63,595 nucleotides of DNA from Zygnema cylindricum (Eukaryota > Streptophyta > Zygnematophyceae > Zygnematales > Zygnemataceae), in contig JBBHKE010002394.1 of NCBI GenBank assembly GCA_037447655.1, positions 197,780-261,374 on the forward strand, in the 5' to 3' direction. Below the pieces are notes generated by a model. That model saw nothing but the letters and a program-made list of their open reading frames with translations, did not search any database and was not told the origin of the DNA. A program made the translations under genes and the position numbers. This document shows positions 33,264 through 44,170 of this stretch, piece after piece (position 1 is the first letter of the stretch; every line of letters starts with the position of its first letter).

Positions 33264-34243
33264 TGTGGAAATCAATAAATTTAAAGGATATTTTCTAGGT
33301 CTGAATTGATTAAGTAAAAGCGTAAGCAGTCTGCCTCCACCTTCTCTCTCTAGCCCCCATTCTTGTTGTTGTCACTGAAGGTAAGAGAGAGTGGTGGAGC
33401 CATGGATGCCTTAGCTACACAGGCATGACTATAAAGTGACATAAGTCACTCTTAACAAAAAGGTTGAGTCGGCAAGACTCAAACCTCCTACCAGTAGAGC
33501 GAGGCATAGCCTTCAACTCTAACCGGTATGTTGTACAATTTGGTTAGAGTATATACGGTTTGACTTCTATTTGAACATTGCTAAGAAAACCTTAATTTGA
33601 TTAATGGAATTAGAGAAAACAATCATAGAGACTAGAGTTGTAATATAGTGCGAACCACAACCCGTAGGAAACAAATGTACTAGACATTTGTTTTAAACGC
33701 TAATATTAAAAGTCGGTTAAGATCCGACAACACGCATCCTCGCCAAGATCCCTGAATGGTTGCTTTGGCGGTTGTTGTGCGTGATATGACCTGGCGCCAC
33801 GTGGCACGATAGAATTGGAAAGCGAGAATCCCGGAGAGCATGAGAACAAGTATAGAGAAGACAGATGTCCACTCCATGGCCTTGTCGTAGACATCGGCCA
33901 TGGTACCTTTCTGTACTTTACAGTTCATTGATTGGTTCGTACATTAGTAGATAAAGGTTGTGAGAGGGGTTTAGGACTTAGAGGATTGAGGAGGTAGCCG
34001 CCTCTCTCCCAATGAGTTATTATAAATATCGTCATTTTTGCCACTTGATAATTAATCGCACGGTTGGGGGTTTTCAGTGATTCATTTTTGCCGCAGACTC
34101 GGGGAGTCCAAACTGCACAGGGGTGCAGTCAGATTGTCTATTTTCTTGCTTCGGTAGCAGCGTTTCTAGTTGAAAAAGGATTATTGAAAAACTATCTAGA
34201 GGTTTCTTCAATTCTGTAGTCCAATGGGTGACACATAATTGCA
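33264..34243 (+). mobile_element. Copia 5' LTR, family A
   Basis: 980 bp, TGTGGAAATCAATAAATTT to ATAATTGCA. Pairs with the LTR at 37143-38130 (same direction, alignable end to end). The start codon of the following gag lies four bases after its end. Inserted in gag of the minus-strand element M; flanks GAAGG and AGAGG may be a decayed 5-bp duplication. Confidence 0.8.
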
Positions 34244-34247
34244 GCTT

Positions 34248-35220
34248 ATGGGCCCGCCCACTAGGGTGCCCATCTTCAATGGATCTAGGTTCATTTATTG
34301 GGAAGCTATGATGGTAGGGGCTTTGTGTGAAAACCGATATTGAGGTATTGTCAGTGGACAAGTGAAACGTCCATCTCAGGAAATCCCACCAGGGTTTAGT
34401 GGAGTGAGGTTTTTTGCCGCAGCATCTGTCTCAATGGAGGAGGAAGACAACATGGACAGCAGTGTGTCCGAAAAAGGGAAAGGGAACAAGACACCTCCCA
34501 CTCCTAATGCCACGGCACCCGGAGCGGTGGCCATGAAGACCGAGGAAACTGATATTCAAACGTGGGAATAAACAAACATGGCAGCCTGACATTTCATTTT
34601 GAGGCACCTCCCTCAAGCTTTGGCAACCTCTCATCTTCATGTTATCAAGGCCGAGGAGTTGTGGGTTACTTTAGTGGAGATCTTTAGAGATGTTACTATT
34701 GAAGAGCTCCAATTGGCCAATCAAAGGCTAGGTGATTACAGTTACAAAGGGGGAAAAATGTTGGATTACTGTAATGACCTCTCTTATTTGTACATGGAGA
34801 TGGAAAGTGCCGGGTGGACAGGTACAATGAAGATGAAGGTCAACACCCTCATCATGAAGTTGCCTGATGAATATGAGAACATAATGTACCGAGTGCAAGA
34901 AATGGATGAGAGTTCTTGAAAGTGGAACACAGTGGTTTGAATGATAATCGTGCAGGAGAACACTATTGAGATTCGAAGAGGAGGAAAGAGCATTTTAGCT
35001 TTAGCGGCCGGAACGGACCGGTGGGGGAAAGAGTCGAGGAAGCCGTACGACAACTTCAAAGGAGAGAAAGAACAATCTGGAGGACCAAGGCCCTTAAAGG
35101 GTTTTTGTCATTTTGTGCAAGAAGCCAGGGCACTTCATAGCGGATTGCACCAAGTTGTCGCATCTGAGGCTCCAAGAGAACAGTGGAGAGGGATCTTCCG
35201 GCGGAAAGAAGAAAGCAGGA
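34248..35220 (+). pseudogene. Copia gag, plus-strand element A, frameshifted
   Basis: ATG at 34248 followed by TRVPIFNGSRFIYWEAMMVGA, then frame changes. UBN2-type gag continues at 34599-34919 (EELWVTLVEIFRDVTIEEL, KLPDEYENIMYRVQEMD), and a zinc-knuckle remnant lies near 35100. Directly continues into RNase H sequence, so protease, integrase and RT have been deleted. Confidence 0.8.
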
Positions 35221-35678
35221 GTGTGAATGCTCCTACCAAAAGGGATTGGGAAGCAGCTAAAAGGGTCCTCAGATATCTCATAGGAACTAGGGATCTATGG
35301 TTGCATCTAGGTGGGGAAAACACTGACAGCACCATTTCGAGTCATGCCAACTATGGGGATGCTCCTATGAGAAGATGTACATTTGGATATGTGTTGTATG
35401 TGAGGAATGGTGCTTGTTGCTGGAGCAGTAAGCAGCAAAAGGTCATTGCTCAGTCTACCATGGAGGCGGAGTATATGGCATCTTGCTCTGCTGTGAAGGA
35501 ATTGATGTGGGTCAAATCTTTGCTTGGTGAATTGGGCATCTTAAGAGTGGAATTCAGAAAATATTTTGTGATAATGAAGCAGCAATTGCAATTGCTGCTA
35601 ATCCCAAACATCATTTTAAAGCAAAACACATGGACATCAGACTTAGCCTTGCTAGGGAAAAGGTGGAGAACAAAATAA
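34941..35678 (+). pseudogene. Open frame fusing gag zinc-knuckle region to RNase H
   Basis: 245-codon uninterrupted frame. Residues up to about 92 correspond to the gag tail (GGKSILALAAGTDRWGKES, then CHFVQEARALHSGLHQ as a broken knuckle); from about residue 93 (NAPTKRDWEAAKRVLRYLIG) it is Copia RNase H with SKQQKVIAQSTMEAEYMA. The deletion of about 3 kb removed protease, integrase and RT but happened to keep the frame. Likely non-functional. Confidence 0.7.
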
Positions 35679-35812
35679 TAAGTCTAGAATACAGACTAGA
35701 CAGTGAGATGGTGGAGACATGATGACTAAGCCTATACCTTCTCCTAAATTAATTTTTTGCAGAGAGAGATGTGTACTTAAAATTAAAGGTAACTAGAAAA
35801 TAAAGGGAGTGT

Positions 35813-36088
35813 TGAAATTAAAGGTATTTTTCTAGGTTATTTAATTGATTTAAGTAGGAGCAAGAAAAAGCAGAAGCAACCTGCTTCTAGCTTCTCTCTC
35901 TAGCCTACATACTTGGCGTAGTCACCAATGCTGGAGAGGAAGCTAGAGCCATGGCTGCCTATGCTTTTTTCTGGATTCAGAAGGCAGATCCTAGGTAAAC
36001 TTACCAAAAGGATTTGACGGACCCAGGATTTGATCTTGGTACCTACTGTCCGTCAAAGTAGCCGTTAGTCTTACCGTGTAGTCTATTT
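35813..36088 (+). mobile_element. Truncated Copia LTR (first 276 bp)
   Basis: Starts TGTTGAAATTAAAGG after a purine tract (AAAATAAAGGGAG) and is more like family B than A. It includes the hairpin TTTGACGGAC (36013-36022)/GTCCGTCAAA (36048-36057), and breaks off at about 36088 against reverse-transcriptase sequence. Confidence 0.75.
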
Positions 36089-37142
36089 ATATGTTTGAAG
36101 ATAAAAATGGTGTTGTTTTCATTGCAATTTATGTGGATGATTTGCTGGTGTTAAATAAGTCTATGGAAAAGATCAATAAGTTAAAGAAAGATGTGAGAGG
36201 TAGATTTGACATGAAGGATTTGGGGGAGGCAAAAAATATTATGGGAACTAAGTGGAAAGAGATAGAAGGAAAAGAATTATCAGCCTTACTTAGAAAGAGG
36301 CTATAGGGAATATGCTTGAGAAAATCAGATGGAAAAGGCAAACTGTTGTACCACTCGCATAGACTTGAAGAAAGTAAGTGATGGGAGTGTAGAAGGAGGA
36401 GTGATAATCTTAGATGATCAGATGAGTCCAGAAGAGTGACAGTTTATGAAGTGTATTTCTTACAAGCACGTTGTAGGACGCTTAATCTACTTTATGAACT
36501 CTACAAGGCCGGATATAGCGGCAGCAGTTGGAGTCCTCAGTAGTAGTATTAATGATCGTAGGAAGCAAGACAAGGAGGCACGCCAAAGAGTCATGAGATA
36601 TCTGGTGGGAACAACGGATTTATGGTTGCATTTAGGAGGGGAGCACACTTACATCACTACTTGGAGTGATGCTAGTTATAGGGATGCACCTATGAGAATA
36701 TGCACTTCTGGGTATGTGTTCTATGTGGGAGAAGGTGCTTGTTGTTGGAGTAGCAAGCAACAAAAGGTGGTTGCTTAGTCCACTATGGAGGCTGAGTATA
36801 TGACCTCTTATTCTGTTGTGAAAGAATTGATGTGGGTCAAATCTTTGTTATAAGAACATGGGTATATGAAAGAGGGAGTGCATGAAGTGTTTTGTGATAA
36901 TCACGTTGCCATTCCAATTGCAACCAATCTAAAACATCACTTTAAGGATAAACATATGGACATAAGATTGAGTTTTGTGAGGGAAAAGGTTGACAACAAA
37001 ATTGTGAATCTTGTGTATAGGGCTGATGGGGAAATGGTTGTTGATATGATGAACAAACTTGTGCCACCTCCCAAGTTAAAATATTGTAGAGAAAAATGTG
37101 GGTTAAAAGAGAAACTGAAATTAGACTAGAAAATAAATAGAG
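36089..37142 (+). pseudogene. Copia RT C-terminus and RNase H, plus strand
   Basis: FEDKNGVVFIAIYVDDLLVL (RT active-site motif YVDD intact) at 36091, then RFDMKDLGEAKNIMG; after a frameshift, RNase H at 36446 onward (HVVGRLIYFMNSTRPDIAAA, SKQQKVVA) with in-frame stops near 36776 and 36850, ending KYCREKCGLKEK. A purine-rich AAAATAAATAGAG precedes the 3' LTR. Confidence 0.85.
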
Positions 37143-38130
37143 TGTTGAAATCAATAAATTTAAAGGGTATTTTCTAGGTCTGAATAGATTAAGTAAAAGC
37201 GTAGGCATTCTGCCTCCACCTTCTCTCTCTAGCCTCCATACTTGTTGTAGTCACTGAAGGTAAGAGAGAGTGGTACAGCCATGGCTGCCCTATAGAGTGA
37301 CATAAGTCACTCTTAACCAAAAGGTAAAGTCCGGCAAGACTCCAACCTCCTACCGGTAGAGCGAGGCATAGCCGTCAGCTCTAACCGGTATGTTGTAGAA
37401 GTTTGTTAGAGTATATACGGTTTGAATTCTATTTAAACATTGTTTTGGAACCTTAATTTGATTAACGGAATTAGAGATAACAAACATAGAGACTATAGTT
37501 GTAATATAGTGCGAACCACAACCAGCACAAAACAAATGCACCAGACATTTGTTTCAAACGGCTTTTATTAAAAGCCGGTTTAGATCGGACGGCAGGCATA
37601 AACGTCCAAATCCTTAAATGTCCACTTTGGCGGTTTTCGGGCGTGACATGACCTGGTGCCACGTGGCACGATAGAATTGGAAAGCGAGAATCCCTGAGAG
37701 CATGAGAACAAGTATAGAGAAGACAAACGTCCACTCCATGGCCCTGTCGTACACATGCCGTATTGAATGGACATCGGCCATTGTACCTTTCTATATTTTA
37801 CAGTTCACTGATTAGTTCATACATATGTAGATAAGGGTCGTGAGAGAGATAAGGGTTTATGACTTAAAGGATTTAGTAGGTAGCCGCCTCTCTCCCTATG
37901 AGTTCGTATAAATATTGGCATCTTTGCCATTTGATAACTAATCGCCTGTATGGGCGTTTTCAGTCATTCCCTTTTGCTGCAAACTCAGCGAAGTCCAAAC
38001 AACACAAGGGTGCAGTCAGATTGCCTATTTGCCAGCTTTGGTAGCAGCGGTTCTACTTGAAGAAGGGTTAGTGAAAAACTATCTAGAGGCTTCCTAAATT
38101 TTGTAGTCCAATAGGTGACACAGAATTGCA
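37143..38130 (+). mobile_element. Copia 3' LTR, family A
   Basis: 988 bp, TGTTGAAATCAATAAATTT to GAATTGCA; partner of 33264-34243. Homology with the 5' LTR stops exactly at 38130, where gag of the older minus-strand element M resumes. Confidence 0.85.
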
Positions 38131-38494
38131 AGAGGAGAATGAAGTGCTTTGCCGCCATATTGTTATAGTGTGAGGTATCGCTATCATTCTCAAAGTTCCT
38201 CGGAATAGGTGACATGAATTCTCATCCGGTCGCTATCCGTGTGATCGTCTCTTTCTCTTTTCTTTTGTCCACCACCGCCCTTTTGATTGTTTCCTCCGTT
38301 GGGGATGGATCTCCATCCTTCATGAATGTGCTTCATCCAAACCTTGGAGGGATGCCAAAACCGGATGGACGCCTCACCCGTCCACTCACTATTCCCCAAA
38401 CCTTTTCTCACATAAAGCTCCTATCATCATACTCTCATAGTATATAAAGCTAGTTCCATTAAAGATGGGCACCCTAGAGGGTGGGCCTTTAACC
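38131..38494 (-). pseudogene. Copia element M gag N-terminal part
   Basis: Minus strand: RVPIFNGTSFIYYESMMIGAL near 38470, then stops and frameshifts to NNMAAKHFILL at 38131. The continuation (HLTKRLASPHLQEG) is found at 33263 on the far side of the family A element. The expected gag ATG, four bases after the LTR, has decayed to AAA. Confidence 0.8.
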
Positions 38495-39052
38495 TGCAAT
38501 TTTGAGACCTCTATAGGTCTTGAGAATGGGTAGCTCACACAAGGCCCCTAGGATAGCCTTGACCCGTTTGTGTTTCAACAAGAATAACTGTTACCTTGGT
38601 AGACAAAAACTCTGACCAACTTCACGTGTGTGAAGACAAGACTCTCCTGAGTCGATAGCAAAAAGTATCTCTAAATTTGCTCCATTGAGCAGTAAGTTAT
38701 GTAGGGTCAAAGTTGACCTTTTGTACAGAAGCACTCTCGGAGAGAGGAGGCTACCTACCAATTTTTCTAAGTCCTAAATCCCTCTCTAAACCCTCTACTA
38801 CTAGTGTACTGCACCAATCAGAATGCTTTGTCGTACTGAAAGGTACACGTGTCGCAGTATTTTTTGTACGGCCATCGTATGGCATGGCAAAAAACATGAC
38901 GCTTGCCATATCTGGATTTGTTCCCATATTCTCCGCAATTGCCGCAAGCCAATAAAGGTGTGCCATGTGTCACTTGACGTGGCGCTGAACGAGAACCGCC
39001 AAGACGCCTATTCCGCGATCTCGGCACCTATAGTGGCCGTTCGATCGAAAAA
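38495..39052 (-). mobile_element. Copia element M 5' LTR, truncated
   Basis: 558 bp corresponding to the 3' half of a family B LTR (compare 28245-28800). The outer half is missing, and it joins Gypsy integrase sequence at 39052/39053. Confidence 0.8.
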
Positions 39053-41290
39053 ACTTTATTCTAAAACCCTTATTCTCTTGAGTGACCCCTGATATTAAGT
39101 CTAATGCTTCTCTGGGTTGGTATCAATATGCAACTTCAAACGGTGAGAAACCTGTACTGGCATGTCTACATGAATTGTATACAAATTCTATTAATGGTAG
39201 TTTAGATTCCCATGTGTTCTAAACTCCACTACAAACAGTTCTAATCATTTCTTCCAATGTGCGGTTCATTCTTTCTGTCTACCCATCTTTTTGAGGATGA
39301 TAAGAGGTACTTATTTTTAATTCCGTGCCTAAATTTTGTTGCAATTCTTTCCAAAATGTAGAGGTAAACTCAAAATTCCTATCACCTACTATAGTTAGAG
39401 GAACTCCATGATGCCTAACCACACTGTCAATATATAACTTCGCAATATCTACAACTAAGTGAGTAGTTTTGCAAAAGATAAAGATTGCCATTTTACAAAA
39501 CCTATCGACTACGACCATGATAGTGTCATTTCTTTTAGATGTCGCTACCAACCTAACAAAAAATTCCATACTAACAAACTCCTATGGTCTTTCTGGGATA
39601 TCTTAAGGTTTTAACAGACCTTTAGGTTTTTTGTTACTAGGTTTACTTTGTTGAGAGGGAACGCAATTTTCCACATGTTTAGATGCTTCGTTTGCCATCC
39701 TTGGTAAAAAAAATATACTTTGCAACCAACTAGGAGTTTTATCTCGCCGTAGAAGTACTAAATGTTCATGGGCTTCCTGTAAAAGTTGCTTTCTCAAGTC
39801 TCCCACTTCTAGAATGCATAATCTATCTCCTGTTCAAAAATACAGTAAACCATCCTCTATTATAAATTTTTTGACATGCCTCTCATTCAATGGGTCAAAA
39901 ATTCTCCCGAAAAGATTCTTACAAATTACAGCAAAGTAAGCATCCTTATCATACCATTTCTAATAGCATCTAAAATCAATTTAACCTGAATCATTACACT
40001 TATTTCAAAACATTTGTTTAAAGGATCTGCCACTACATTTGTCTTTTCAAGAATATGTTTGACATTAAATTTGAAATACGCCAATTTTTGCATCCACCTA
40101 ACCTGTCTACCTGTCATGATCTGTGCGTCACTTAGTCTTTGAAGATAAGAAAGTTTTTTGTTGTCACAATGAAACGTGAATTCCTTATTATGGAAATAGC
40201 AAAGCCGTTTCACCAATGCATGAACAATTATAAGTTAATCTTTTTCCTATTTGGGTAATTATTTTCAACATCATTGAATTTTCTTAGACTTAAAAGCAAT
40301 AAAATGAAAAATTTTCCCAAATTTTTGACTTATGACTGCAATTAAACCTTTATAAGATGCATCTGTGGTGATTAAAACTTCAAAATCTCCAGCAGGGTCG
40401 GGATACATCAATGTAGGGGCAAAGGTCAATTTCCCTTTTAATTCCTCAAAAGATCTCTCCTAAACAGCTCCCCACCCAAACGTTTGCATCTCCCGTGGTA
40501 AATCCGTCAAAGGTGCGGCAATCATACAAAAGGTCCTAATAAATTTCCTGTAATAAGTGGCCAATCCCAAAAATCATAAAATTAAGTGACATTACTGGGT
40601 GGATTCCACTTTTGGATTGCAGTTATTTTGGATGGATCTGCTTTAACACCTTCCCCACTAACTAAATGTCCCAAAAATAATTCTTCACTTTTAAGAAAGC
40701 TGGATTTTGACAATTTTACATACAATTTTCTTTCCCTTAACCATTCCAACACTTTCTTTAAATGAGTTTCATGTTGTTCCTTAGATTCACTATAGATTAA
40801 AATGTCATCTATAAACACTTGAATAAACTCATCTATATAATCTGAAAAGGTTTGGTTCATTAATCTTTGGTAAGTGGGCAGTGCATTCGTTACGCCAAAT
40901 GGCATGACTATCTATTCAAAATGACCAACCCTAGTCGTAAGAGCAGTTTAATCAACATCTTCACTTCTAATTGGCACCTGATTGAAGCCACTACGCAAAT
41001 CAATTAACGAAAATACATTTGCACCTTTTAAACAATCTATCGAAATCAAAAATTAATGGTAACGGATATTTATCCTTCACCATAATGTTATTCAGACTAC
41101 AATAGTTGACACACATTTTCAACGTTCCGTCCTTTTTTTTTACAAAAGAACTGGTGCTCCGTACGGTGACTTGCTGGGTTGAATATGTAATTTCACAAGA
41201 AGCTCCTTGATTTGTTTCTTTAACTCCTCCTGCTCAAAGAAATTGTGCTTATAAGTTCTTGTGACAGGAGAATTACATCCAGTTTCAAGG
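39053..41290 (-). pseudogene. Gypsy (Ty3-like) RT, RNase H and integrase, decayed
   Basis: Minus strand, in order: RT near 40580-41290 (FIQVFIDDILIYSESKEQH active-site region; ELFLGHLVSGEGV); RNase H near 39926-40220 (FTFHCDNKKLSYLQ, HILEKTNVVADPL); integrase zinc-binding region near 39700-39806 and catalytic core at 39279-39569 (VDRFCKMAIFIFC, DRNFEFTSTFWKEL, STSYHPQKDG). The frame can be followed to 39053 (STGFSPFEVAY, NPREALDLI-like). Several frameshifts and stops. The integrase tail and 3' LTR are absent. Confidence 0.85.
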
Positions 41291-42146
41291 TTAATAACAT
41301 GTTCCACATCTCAAGAAGATGGCCTTTAAATCACTTAGGAAAACATCTCGAAATTCAAAAATGAAATCTTTAAGAGCACCATCACATGTATTAATGTTAG
41401 TTACAAAATTAAATTTTAGTTTTTCAAGATTTTTAGTTGGTGTCCGATTTAGGAATGACATCAATGTTAGTGTTTTCTCTCCTCTTTTGATCAATAACTG
41501 CCTCAGTTACTAATAACAAGAAAACATGGTTTGTTTTATCTTTTAAATGCTTTTTAAATTGCTTAGCTGAAATCAAACCTACCACTCCTAGTTTGTTTAT
41601 ATTATTTATATGATTCTTATGAAATTTTTTTGAAGGTAATGCTTGCAAAACCTTCCAACCATTTTCAGACTTCAATTTCAAGGTGGTAATTTCCCAATTA
41701 ATTTGTGGATTATATTCAGTTAACCATGGCTTTCCCAGGATTAGTTCCTTTCTTCCCAAATCCATTATTTCACACACAACTTTCATTTCATGACTTTGGA
41801 TATATATTGTCTCAATTTGTAAGTCTAATGTGAACTTATTACCATTTGCCACTTGAACATGTAAAGGATATTCCATTATAACACTAGAAATTTTATATTC
41901 CTCTACAAACCTATGTGAAATAAAATTATGTGTAGCACCTGAATTAACCATTACTCCTAATAATTTTCCTTCCACTAAATACTCGAATCTTATCAAACTT
42001 TGTCTAGTGTCCTCATTTTTTAATTTTCTTAACATAAGTCTGTTTTTAAGAATTTCATCAGAAGGGTTTTTCAAACTATGCAATGTGGTTAGAATCATAA
42101 CAAATTCAGGTATCGTAGCCTTCCTATTCATTAATTTGCCCTCCAT
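41291..42146 (-). pseudogene. Gypsy protease region
   Basis: Open frame 41433-42146 with VMVNSGATHNFISHRF, where the catalytic Asp of DSGA is Asn, and LILGKPWLTEYNPQINW. A retropepsin-like domain of Ty3/Gypsy type; substitution of the catalytic residue means inactive. Confidence 0.85.
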
Positions 42147-42298
42147 GGTTAACTTCTTAACTTCTATATTTAGTTGACTGAACTAAGGACTTTTAGGTAG
42201 TTCTTTCCGTTTCCCACCTTTTGGGCTTCATGTTCAGCTAGGTATAATGCAATATCTTATTGGAGACCTTCATTGACATCGATTGTTTTGAAGAACCT

Positions 42299-43330
42299 TT
42301 ATCTGTACAGTCCATAGCGTAATGATGTAGACCTTCGCATTTGAAACAACGTACTTTCCTTTTGGGTTTTGTGCACTCTACTGAAATGTCCCTCCTCTCC
42401 ACAGTTATAACAGTTAATCTTCTTCAATTGTGCACACTGAAATGCTCTATGACCTTTTTTTCGACTGATAGTGCATGTGGGTATGGTAAGATTAGGTTTT
42501 AGAGCATTAATGTTTTGTTTATGACTCTTAATGTATCCCCTTCTATTATTAAATTTGTTTCTTGCATTAACACAATATCCACCTCCCACCTCTCTAATTT
42601 CCCCTGAAGACATTTTGCCTGGTTATTGGAATCACATTCAGACCGTATTCCACAATATCCTCCTCACACCACTGTGATACTTTATTCAAATTACCCTTGA
42701 GTGATTGATTTTCCCTATAATACCCCAACTGATCTTGTAATTCCAATGACTTGTCTTGTAATTCCTTCAAATTATTAAATTTTTGATGTTTCAATTCTGA
42801 TTTCAGTATAGGATTCGGATAGTTCAAGAAATGCAAATAGTTATTTCATCAGTCTAACCTATGATATGAATGTTAGATTAGTCAAATTCCACAACATAAT
42901 CCTTTACAAATTTAGTTTGCTTACTATTTAGCCACTACTCTTTCATTCTGGATTTGTAAGTGACAGATAAGAAATGGAATTTGATCGTTGTTTTAAAAGC
43001 TTTCCAATATGCATTATCAGAAATTAAATTAGAACTTTTCTGAGTGTAAAACCAAATTTGAGCATCACCCTTTTGATAAAAAAAAAGTGAATCATCGCAA
43101 TCACAACTCCTAGATTCTAAGTAATACTCCGTATGAAAAATCCTAGCATGTAACTCCTCAATCTTCTTACCATCAAAAGATGGTGACTCACTAATTGAAA
43201 ATTTAAGATCTCTTATTTTCTTTGGTTTATCATTATCATCCTCCCTAAAACTGGCATATTTTTTACTACTCTCACCTTTTTGGTCATTAACACCATTTTG
43301 GATGTGAATTAAGTTAATGAGCTCATCCAA
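42299..43330 (-). pseudogene. Gypsy gag with two zinc knuckles
   Basis: Three frame segments (43330-42935, 42836-42594, 42613-42299). The N-terminal part is a gag capsid-like helical region (SFDGKKIEELHARIFHTEYY). The C-terminal part carries CTISRKKGHRAFQC and CYNCGEEGHFSRVH; the last Cys of the second knuckle is His. Confidence 0.8.
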
Positions 43331-44170
43331 TTTCTCATTTGAAACATTTCCATTTTCTTTAATTTGGAAATTGTTTTATCCATAGCAACAATATGATTAT
43401 TATATCTCTTAACCAATTTCACATTACGTTTTTTCAAAATCAATCAAGGCATTCTCCATTTCACGTTTGCATGCAAAATTTGCTATTATCGCACAATAAA
43501 ATCAAATAAAAAAGAAAGATAGAATATAATTTCCCGAAGAAATTTGCTGCAAATTTGAAGTCCTAAGATTGCTGCAATACAAGACTTGTTCTCCTAACAA
43601 ATCATTTGATAAAAGATCAAAATCTAAGAAATCAATAAGAGATTGAAAATATATTCGTGCAAATTCAATTCTTCAATTTGCGAAACATTAAAACAGAAAG
43701 GTAAAAATTTCCCCACAAATTTTGCAACAGCAAAATTGAAAGCTCCCAATGGTAATATTCAACCATAAATTTTGCATCAACAAAATTGAAAAGCTCTCAA
43801 AGGTAAGAATTTAGGGTTTGAAAAGTTTTTGAGTCATTTCAGGACTCCTTTGCTCTTGAAGAAGTAAACTACTCCACTTTCTTTCTCCTACATTAGAAAA
43901 TTTCCCATTTCCCACTATATCAGCATCTTTTACTCTATAATCCTCACATCCTCACCCTTCATGGCTTCAAGCTTTCCGTCTACACATGATTCATCGCTAG
44001 GAGAAGGCATATTTGTTTAGCCTCTAGGTAATAAGAGTGAGATTCAGCGTTGGTTACACTGCCCACCTCGCCTGAGTCCTTAAGACCTAAGCACGACCCG
44101 CATTTAACAAACGGCCAAGGCAGTGTGGTCACTTAGTTTCCCTCCAATCTCCTAATTCACATTGTGGTTC
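43331..44170 (-). other. Gypsy leader and start of gag region
   Basis: Minus strand, between the Copia LTR at 44171 and gag. AT-rich with repeats of the type AAATTTTGCA(A/T)CA near 43690-43790. At 44125-44170 it contains GGAGATTGGAGGGAAACTAAG, a segment also present at about 46005-46060 on the other side of the Copia LTR. Confidence 0.5.
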
